Assembly: GCA_030762935.1 (NCBI GenBank)
Contig: CM060899.1
Coordinates: 59,818,501 to 59,882,500 of the forward strand
From: Hymenopus coronatus
Lineage: Eukaryota; Arthropoda; Insecta; Mantodea; Hymenopodidae
Direction: 5' to 3'
DNA: 64,000 nt
Positions within the stretch are counted from its first letter, which is position 1; every line of letters starts with the position of its first letter. The notes under the pieces were generated by a model, which was given only the letters and a program-made list of their open reading frames with translations, was not told the DNA's origin and made no database searches. Positions 57,265-64,000 of the stretch are shown here, one piece after another. The translations under genes were made by a program, and so were the position numbers.

Positions 57265-57270
57265 GTAAGT
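57265..57270 (+). promoter_or_regulatory. Splice donor of the GPCR exon
   Basis: TTG|GTAAGT: a consensus GTAAGT directly after codon 400. The frame would otherwise read only ten more codons to TAA at 57292. The donor falls within TM6, which argues strongly for splicing. Confidence 0.8.
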
Positions 57271-57379
57271 AGCACAGCGATATCTGAATATTAAACTTTG
57301 CATTGTAATACAATAGCTGTCATATACCTTCACTGTAATCTCTACGGATGTAACTCTCTAATCTGTACTTTAATGTAAC

Positions 57380-58264
57380 TATACTCCCGCCGCTGAATCC
57401 TTGCACTTGACAGTTCGGGTGGTTTCGCGTAAGGTTGGCTATGCTGCCTTTTCGGCGTTGCCAGAGTAACTAGTAAACAACAATCGCTGATAACAAATGT
57501 CTCTTTCGTGTGTAAAAAGAATATAAACAGTGTACATAGTAAATGAATAGCGATGAATAATGTAACTAATTCCTTATTATTGATATTAATTGAAAATAAC
57601 AGTGATACTATAACGCAGTATACATTACGTATTTTACAACAATATAGAACAAATTAATGCAAAAAGCTTGTTACAATGAGAGGAAGGTATAACAAAGTGA
57701 TTTTCACAGGTTTAGAATTTTAATAGCTCAATTTCATCCAAGTCTACTTCGTCATCATTCTCGGAAGCATCATCATCATCAACATCGTCACCAAGACATA
57801 TCATTAGTGGTTTACATTCACTGATGATTCCGTCTAATTCCTGCACTTTTCCTATCATTTTGTGCACGTGATTCACTTTCTTCTTTCATGAAGCCGCGTC
57901 CACATTCGCTACACTTTTCCGCAAAAGTCTATCAACCTCTATAATGGTAAAGTCTTGTTATGTTCCCTCACGTACAAACACCAACAACACAATCAACAAT
58001 AACAACGAATAATACGTAGCTTGTACAAAACAACTCAACGCACGTGTTAGGAGTTCACATACTGAGCACGCGGTTGGAAACAGCCAGATATTGCAACGGT
58101 GCGCCTTCTAGATCCGTTTCCGTTGTCAGACCGACCGACCGACCGGAATGCTGCTTTGTGATTGGTTCAGAAAGTCAAACGGGTAAAGCTTTTCATCTAC
58201 TTTTTGAGGATGTACCAACTTAACTCCCAACTGTCAAGTGCAAGGATTCAGCGGCGGGGGTATA
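57380..58264 (-). mobile_element. Inverted-repeat DNA element in the GPCR intron, 0.88 kb
   Basis: Terminal inverted repeats at 57380-57415 and 58229-58264 are about 35 bp with one or two differences (GCCGCTGAATCCTTGCACTT exact in both). The interior contains no full transposase. On the minus strand at 57850-57716 a frame reads 'ELDGIISECKPLMICLG' followed by an Asp/Glu-rich tail and a stop, like the C-terminus of an unidentified protein, perhaps its own transposase. Deletion derivative; superfamily unknown. Confidence 0.75.
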
Positions 58265-58492
58265 CAAGAAGTTTCCTGAAAGGTCCAAGTTGCACACTAC
58301 CACGACAGGGGAAAACACCTTGAGGTTTAGATGATGATGATGAATTGGGCTTAAGGGCGCTCAACCTCGAGGTTATTAGCATACGTGCGTAAGTAAAAAG
58401 ATAAAACGGAGGCAGGAAATAAATAATGGCCAACGTTACAAATAAAATCTGAGAGTATATAAAAGATATGGCAATGGCCATAAAGGGACAAT

Positions 58493-58687
58493 AAACTGGG
58501 TCGCACATGAAAACTAAAAGGAAAATCCCTCAAAAAGTAAACCCACAGTGCTAAAAGTGAAAAAGAGCTAAAATTACTTAAAAGAATGACTGACAAGGGT
58601 CTTAAAAGGGTCTAAAAACTGGGTCGAACATGAAAATTAAAAAGAAAAGCGCTGTAAAAGCGAACCCCCAGTGCTAACAGTGAGAGA
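58493..58687 (-). repeat. Imperfect tandem duplication in the LINE 3' UTR
   Basis: Two roughly 72-bp units, 58493-58564 and 58616-58687, offset by 123 bp (both contain 'aaactgggtcgmacatgaaa' and 'cagtgctaamagtga'). About 80 percent alike by eye, so the duplication is a property of the element family rather than recent. Confidence 0.85.
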
Positions 58688-58850
58688 TAAACTCACCAAC
58701 GATAAAATTTTCAAAACACTAAAACGATCTTTAAATTGATACTTGGCGTAAAAAGCTAAAAACTCTATCTAGCGCGTGGCTGTCATCCCCGAGAATCTCA
58801 GAAAGGCAGACCGGAAGCTGATGTGTTGCTCGAAGGGCGGATTTCTTTGT

Positions 58851-59439
58851 TCACATGGTGAACAGACAAATGTGCCTCACACAGCGGACAGATAGTAGAA
58901 AACTGTGTATAAAAGTACAGTGACCGATGCGCAGACGAGCCAAAACCACTTCCTCACGACGAGATACGCGAGAGGAAGTTGTCCATTGATCCTTTACTGA
59001 TCTGAGCTTGTTGCCGCGGAGAGCCGACCACTCTTTATGCCACCACGAAAGTACTTCTCTCCGCACAAGCCTAAAATCTTCGGCGGTGGAAAAATCGACT
59101 ATAACATTGGGCGCCATAGTTGCCAACACATCCGCCAGTTCATTACCCGACAACCCAACATGTCCGGGAAGCCATGCGCAATCTACATTAACGCCAGAGG
59201 TATGTAAAACGTGGAGGACATCCTGAATGTGCTGCACTAAAGGACGGTAGCTGTACAGCTCACGAAGGCTCTGAAGTACGCAAAGGGAGTCGCTAAGAAT
59301 GAGGCAGTCACCCAAATTACGACGGCGAACACAAAGAATGGCTCGGTAAATAGTATACAACCCTGCAATAAAAATAGATGTGTAACTAGGCAAACCGAAA
59401 GTATGTTGCTCGGCTTTGGCAACAAATGCACATCCAACA
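58851..59439 (-). pseudogene. LINE ORF2 C-terminal RNase H domain, truncated
   Basis: Open leftward from the truncation point at 59439 to a stop at 58848-58850. 'VGCAFVAKAEQHTFGLPSYT' begins just after the first catalytic Asp, which was lost by truncation. The expected Glu in 'ELYAI' reads Gly ('IAGLYTIYRA'). The third catalytic segment 'LILSDSLCVL' keeps its Asp, and 'WLPGHVGLSGNELADVLA' keeps His and the last Asp. Downstream 'RLRIGHCTFIHSFLL' leads toward the usual Cys/His knuckle, which is cut by a stop. Cannot be active. Confidence 0.88.
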
Positions 59440-59454
59440 CTTGAGGTTTAGAAA

Positions 59455-59668
59455 ATGAAATGGCCTGTTATTTATGGACGCTCTTTAACTGCTTTGGTTC
59501 TCAGCGTCCCATTCTATATTGGGCGTGAAAGATCGCTTAATTTTGCTCAGAGGCCTCTCTCGTCAGGCTTGAGGTTCTTTTACGTGCCGTAAATCTACGA
59601 CACGGGACCCACAGCTTTACTTCTCTTCCGAAGGAAGCCATGCTAAGGATTTTTACGCTCGAAAAAAG
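59455..59668 (-). repeat. SINE family B, reverse copy without head
   Basis: Complement of the 3' two thirds: 'gttatttatggacgctcttt', 'ggttctcagcgtcccattct', 'cttccgaaggaagccatgc', ending 'ggatttttacgctcgaaaaa'. It starts 3 bp from the right target duplication of the LINE, so the LINE landed beside an existing SINE or vice versa. Confidence 0.83.
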
Positions 59669-59767
59669 TGACAGCTATAGACCTGCAGTTTATAATATAA
59701 TTAGATACAGAACTAATCAAACATAGTTCAAAGGTGAATATTCTTTTCCAGCTGAACAAACAAATAT

Positions 59768-60944
59768 TGATATATGCCACTCACATGACCTTCTCTAGCT
59801 GTTCCACAAAAACTTTCCTTAAAAGATTATTTTTATACACGCCATGATAATCAAGACAAACAATGCCAGAAATTGTCTTATAACTTGCTTCTTTGTAAGT
59901 AGAAGGGAAATAAGGGAATACACTAAGCTAAATCGTCGCCCTTCGATGTAATGGTTACCGCGCAACTTCATATACCCAAGGTCGCGGGATCAAACCCGAC
60001 GGTCGACGATGGCTTTTTTCGGGTGTAAAAATCCCTAGCATGGCTTCCTTCGGAAGGGAAGTAAAACCGTCTGTCCGGTGTCGTAGATTTACGGCACGTA
60101 AAAGAACCTCAAGCCTGATAGAGAGGCCTCTGAGCAAAATTAAGCGTTCTTTCACGTCCAATTTAGAATGGGACGTTGAGAACCACAGTAGTTAAAGAGC
60201 GTCCATAAATAACACACAATTTACATATACTAAGCTAAATCGATAGACATATCTTTTAAAAGCCGGTCGTTAAGTAAAGCAATTAAAATTCGGTTCTCTT
60301 TACTTGCTAGAAGTAAACGAAAGAGAGACGAAAAGGAAGGTGCTTTCCCGTTTGAGAAAAGTTTAAGTGGCTTAAAATTGAAACCAATAATTCGGAATAT
60401 CTCGATAACGGTTAATTCTACAAAAAAAAAAGTATATGACAAATTGTGTTTTAATGATATCTACATTTTTTAAGTTTTTGTCTATCTCTTACGGTGATAC
60501 AAAAGTCATCCAAAATGAGGAGGTCTTCAGAGGCTATTTCCAGAAAATCTAAAATATAGTTTTCGTTTGTCACGAAAATATCAATTGTCATTTTAATAAC
60601 AATCGTTAGAGCCATTTTTGAAATATTAAAACTTTCGAAAAAAAGTCCCATGTAAAGAGTAGTTGGGATGGGGGATTTTCTTGAAACTCTTTATGTTGCA
60701 TCCTTGGAAGGTACTGAACTTAAATACCAAGTTTGGTATTTAACCAATTTTTCTTTTTTGAGCTATGCTGCTCACAGACACACGCGCACACACATGGACA
60801 TGTTTCTAAAAATGCTGTTTTAGAATTCAGGGTCCTTAAAGCATATATTTCCGGGTGAAATATCGGTACCGAATTTTTGGGTGGAATACAATCCTTTCTC
60901 TATCTACTAGGTACATTGTGCATACGTGCTAGAGAAAGTAAAAA
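59768..60944 (+). repeat. H-family repeat interrupted by a SINE
   Basis: Forward copy from 'tgatatatgccactcacatg' to a hairpin end 'gtacattgtgcatacgtgctagagaaag' at 60911-60938. A full-length SINE B sits at 59936-60228 with an exact target duplication. Confidence 0.88.
59936..60228 (+). repeat. SINE family B (tRNA-derived), full length with target duplication
   Basis: 293 bp flanked by the 14-bp direct repeat ACTAAGCTAAATCG at 59922-59935 and 60229-60242, both belonging to the host H copy. Head A box 'gatgtaatggttacc' at 59944-59958, B box 'cgggatcaaaccc' at 59985-59997 (one change from GGTTCAAACCC). The body is complete. This copy defines the family's true ends. Confidence 0.93.
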
Positions 60945-61039
60945 CAACAAAAAACGCCATGGCTTTCAGGTGCACATGTAAGAAAGAAAAGAAAGAAGCA
61001 AAAATCAATTGCCGTTACCTAACCCGGACTCCTCAAATG

Positions 61040-61213
61040 CTTGCTTATTTATTTATTTCCTCTTCATGGATTAAGCTTTAGCCTTTCCGACCTCAGAGGT
61101 CACTCCAGCTCTTCATGGGTCGTCAAATGTTTCGTTTCCGAGTTGGTTGATCTCAAGGGCAAGCTTTGAAATTCTTTTATCAACTATCCTTAGGACGTGG
61201 CTTCCCCAATTTA
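61040..61213 (-). mobile_element. LINE 3'-end fragment (RTE/CR1-like tail)
   Basis: Leftward frame 'NWGSHVLRIVDKRISKLALE' ending 'FDDP' and stop near 61113 resembles the extreme C-terminus of RT proteins ('W.GHV.RM...R.PK.AL'). Then 'gacctctgaggtcggaaaggc' and an AAATAAATAAAT tail toward 61040. Short and decayed, so the assignment is tentative. Confidence 0.45.
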
Positions 61214-62052
61214 TTACTTTCTCTACACGTACTATATCTCGTACATAGTGTATAGAGAAGGTATTGTAATGCACCCAAAATTTGATATCACCGGAAATAC
61301 ATGTTTTAGGACCCCCTGAACCACAAAAAAAATCATTTTTAAAAAAAAATATTGTTGTGTCTATACCAAACTTGGCATTTAAGTTTGGTATCTTCCAAGG
61401 AGGCGACACGAAGATTTTCAAGAAAATCCCCGCTCCCCCAACTACCGTTTACATGGAACATTTCGAAAATGTTGATTTTCTCAAAAATGACTCTAATGAT
61501 TTTGATTAAAATACCGTATGCTTAAGATATTTTTATGACAAACCAAATGTATATCTTGGATTTTCTGGAAATAGCCTCTAAGACATCTTTATTCTGAATG
61601 ATCTTGGGTAAATTTTTCGTAACTGGTAAACCGTAAGAGATAGACAAAAGCTTACTACATAAAAAATGTAGATCATTTTTGTCATACATTTTTTTTTTCC
61701 GTGGAATTGACCATTTCGGAGATATTTCTTGTTATTTGTTTCAGATTTAAAATACTTATTTCGCACACGAAAAATTGTAAACTCCTGGCCCTGCATAGAA
61801 ACTGATTTCAACCACAAGGCAACCAGCTTTTAAAGGATTTGGCTATCGTTTTAGTCTAGTGTATTCCCTTATTTCCCTCCTAATTAGAAGGAAACACGTA
61901 GTTTAGACAATTCTGCTAATGTTTATGTCAATTATCATAAATTGTATTTCTATCCACTTCTTAGTCTTCTAAATATGCTGTTTAATAATAATAATTTGTT
62001 ACATCAATGTAAAGAAAGTCATATGAATGTAACATATCAGATTTTTTTTTTT
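61214..62052 (-). repeat. H-family repeat, near full length
   Basis: Reverse copy, hairpin 61215-61260 with a 5-bp insertion in the loop ('tatctcgtacata'). The GT block is absent ('attgttgtgtctataccaaa'). TCTGATG-end complement at 62014-62042. Confidence 0.86.
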
Positions 62053-62244
62053 TGTTTTGCTGAATTCTATCATTTAATGTATATATGTTATTTCTACATT
62101 ATATTTTATACCTATTCAGATGGCACAACAGTCCTGCATTGATATGTAGATATCATTTATAGCGTTAAGAAACTTGCAGAACTCAACGGGGCTATTTCAA
62201 ATTAATACTGGCCAGTGGAGCGCGACCCGCTCACCGTCCTCTTT

Positions 62245-62699
62245 ATAGTTTGCCAGTTGTGCAAACGTAATTCAGAATGAAAATTAGTTCAGAGAGGCTA
62301 TTTCCAGGAAATTAAAAATAGAAATTTTATTTGTCAAGCATTGTCTTTAACATACGGAAATTTAGTCGAACCGTTAGAGCCATTTTTGAGAAAACCAAAA
62401 GGTTGGAACCTTTTCCATGTAAAGGGTACTTTGGAGTAGGAGGGTTTTCTTGAACATATTCGTTTCGTGTTCTTAGAAGATTCTGAACTTATATATCATT
62501 TAACAGACTTTTCGTTTTTGAATTATGTGTTCACAGACACCCACACACACATATACACACGGATCTTTTTCTAAAAGTTATGTTTATAGACTCAGGAATC
62601 ACAAATCATATATTTCCGGTGAACTCGATATCGAATTTTGGAGAGGAATACAATATCTTCTCTGCCTACTCTGTGCATATGTTTAGAGAAAGTTCAACG
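62245..62699 (+). repeat. H-family repeat, 3' half
   Basis: Forward from 'atagtttgccagttgtgcaa' to 'catatgtttagagaaagttc'. CA block 62540-62558. The hairpin is reduced to 'cctactctgtgcatatgtttagag'. Confidence 0.78.
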
Positions 62700-62777
62700 G
62701 TACCGCCGCCATCATCACCACCACTGCTACTACTACTCCCACCTCCATCCCCACCGCTGCCACCACCATCTGTTACT
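62700..62777 (+). repeat. Low-complexity CCA/ACT-rich stretch
   Basis: Imperfect ACC, ACT and CCA triplets over about 75 bp, adjoining the H 3' end. No gene in the following 230 bp. Confidence 0.7.
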
Positions 62778-63011
62778 ATGTACGATCTATATTAAAGTGT
62801 TTTAGGTCTACAGCATAAAAAGTAATTTACAAACATAATATTTTCTGAAATCTAAGACTACTTAACAAAACGGCCAATTCCAATTTCATTCAATATGCTA
62901 CTTATTAAATTCTGCAAAATCTATGCTGCTTACGTGTGTCAAAAGTTAGCATAAAAGCTCATATTTTTATGGCATTACCCTTACGTAAATAATTCCTCTA
63001 TTAAAAAATAT

Positions 63012-63800
63012 ATCTGATGCATTACATTCACAAGACATTTTTCTACACATTCTTCAAAAACTATTCTAAAAACCTTATTCATCTATCTACTTAACGTTTA
63101 TATTGCGATAAACATCTGCAAAAATACTTATATTTCCTTGTAGATACAACGGGATAAGAGGAATAAACCTTTAAAGAGCTGGTTGCTATTTGATGGCTTT
63201 GAAATTCCTGCTCCTGACTTGACTGGCAGAAGGAAAACCGAATAACGACTACCCATTTGAGCAAAGAATAGGTATGAGAAACTTGAAACTATTAGTAAGG
63301 AATATCTCGGTTAGCTGCATATATATTATATATGACAAATTATGTGGTTTGAGAGATCAATATAGTACGTTTTTATCTATCTCTTACGGTTTCCGAGTTA
63401 TCAAGTCATCCTGAATGAAAAGGGCTTCAGAGGCTATTCCCGGAAATTCAAGATACAAATTTTATTTTTCATCTAAATAGTTTAATGCATGATAATTTAA
63501 TAAAAATTTGATATTTCGAAAAAACTTCCATGTAAAGGGTAGTTTGGGGATTCGGGATTCTTCCCATTGCGGCCTTAGAAGGTACTGAACTTAAATATAA
63601 ATGTTAGTAATTAATCAAATTTTTATTTTTGAGTTACACTGTATATACACTGAAGGTTTTCTAAAATGCTTTTTGAGGGGGTTCAGGGGCTCCCAATACA
63701 AGTATTTCCGGTGAAATCCCGGTAACGCATATTTGGGTGGAATGCAGTACTTTTTAGCTACCTACTATGAACATTGTACATAATAGATAGATTAAAACAA
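63012..63800 (+). repeat. H-family repeat, diverged near full-length copy
   Basis: Forward from TCTGATGCATTACATTC at 63012. All blocks are in order but shortened; the microsatellite is only 'tgtatatacactg'. The hairpin at 63756-63790 is decayed. Confidence 0.75.
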
Positions 63801-64000
63801 TGGATAGTTCCCATTATTATCTATGGTTCCCATGGCTGCCATGACGAGGAAAACCTGGCGACCTTATGAGGAATGTGCATAACACTACAAAAACATGGGA
63901 GGCAGGAACAGACAGGAGAAATAAGAAATTATTTGAACCTGCCATGCATGGAGGACAACCACATTCCATCTGAGATAGAGAGAAGGAGAAAGGAAGAGGG
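63801..64000. other. Unassigned DNA at window edge
   Basis: No repeat or domain recognised; purine-rich at the very end. Confidence 0.35.

Larger units (their letters stand above)
58331..59439 (-). mobile_element. Non-LTR retrotransposon (RNase H type), 5'-truncated
   Basis: A 1.1-kb reverse-oriented LINE tail flanked by a perfect 12-bp target duplication, CTTGAGGTTTAG, at 58319-58330 and 59440-59451. The 3' end is a short ATG/CAT triplet tail at 58331-58342. It contains the RNase H domain of the ORF2 protein and a 500-bp 3' untranslated region. The presence of RNase H points to I/R1/LOA-type clades. The intact target duplication suggests a fairly young insertion. Confidence 0.9.

Noticed and set aside
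18157..60944. Apparent covariation between CTAG and CTAC versions of the two H ends
   Set aside because: Some copies fit (59768-60944) but others do not (18163-19032, 37358-38244, 27900-28735), so the pattern fails.

Overview
This window is AT-rich nuclear DNA of an animal, most likely an insect. It has one spliced receptor exon, several mariner/Tc1 transposons including a DUF4817-type family common in insects, tRNA-derived SINEs, an RNase H-bearing LINE and dense microsatellites. I cannot fix the order; a large, repeat-rich (for example polyneopteran) genome would fit.

Only one convincing host gene is present: a GC-richer exon at 56063-57264 encoding TM1 to TM6 of a rhodopsin-like (class A) orphan GPCR. 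It has a splice acceptor on the left and a phase-0 donor on the right; the TM7 exon and any 5' exons are not recognisable here. The rest looks intergenic or intronic.

The landscape is dominated by one 0.85-0.95 kb non-coding repeat, called here the H family (H for hairpin). About 47 full or partial copies, in both strands, cover by my eye tally close to half of the window. In its forward sense it starts TCTGATGTGTTCCATTCACA, carries several internal palindromes and a CA-type microsatellite, and ends in a long hairpin followed by AGAGAAAGTAAAA. Copies are joined head to tail, switch strand at internal points, and host later insertions. A Helentron-like (HINE) or foldback origin is my inference.

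Other elements by position: 0-10 kb H copies with two dead mariners (1892-3258, 7918-9042); 10-20 kb H copies with sparse unique DNA; 20.3-21.6 kb a Tc1/mariner relative with about 70-bp terminal repeats; 24.8-26.1 kb a 1.3-kb trinucleotide array; 29.3-30.0 kb a snapback mariner; 31.8-36.7 kb SINEs, a jockey-like LINE tail and a foldback; 38.6-39.8 kb a mariner nested in an H copy; 40.4-42.0 kb a pogo-like deletion derivative; 42.3-43.3 kb SINEs and a small inverted-repeat element; 46.9-49.6 kb a large inverted duplication containing a SINE; 52.9-53.6 kb a small inverted-repeat element; 54.0-54.5 kb a Tc-type fragment; 56.0-57.3 kb the receptor exon; 57.4-58.3 kb an inverted-repeat element in its intron; 58.3-59.4 kb a LINE with a perfect 12-bp target duplication; 59.9-60.2 kb a SINE with a 14-bp target duplication inside an H copy. 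The visible nesting orders the events: H copies are older than many mariner and SINE insertions. All transposase and reverse-transcriptase remnants seen are broken, so no autonomous element is present.
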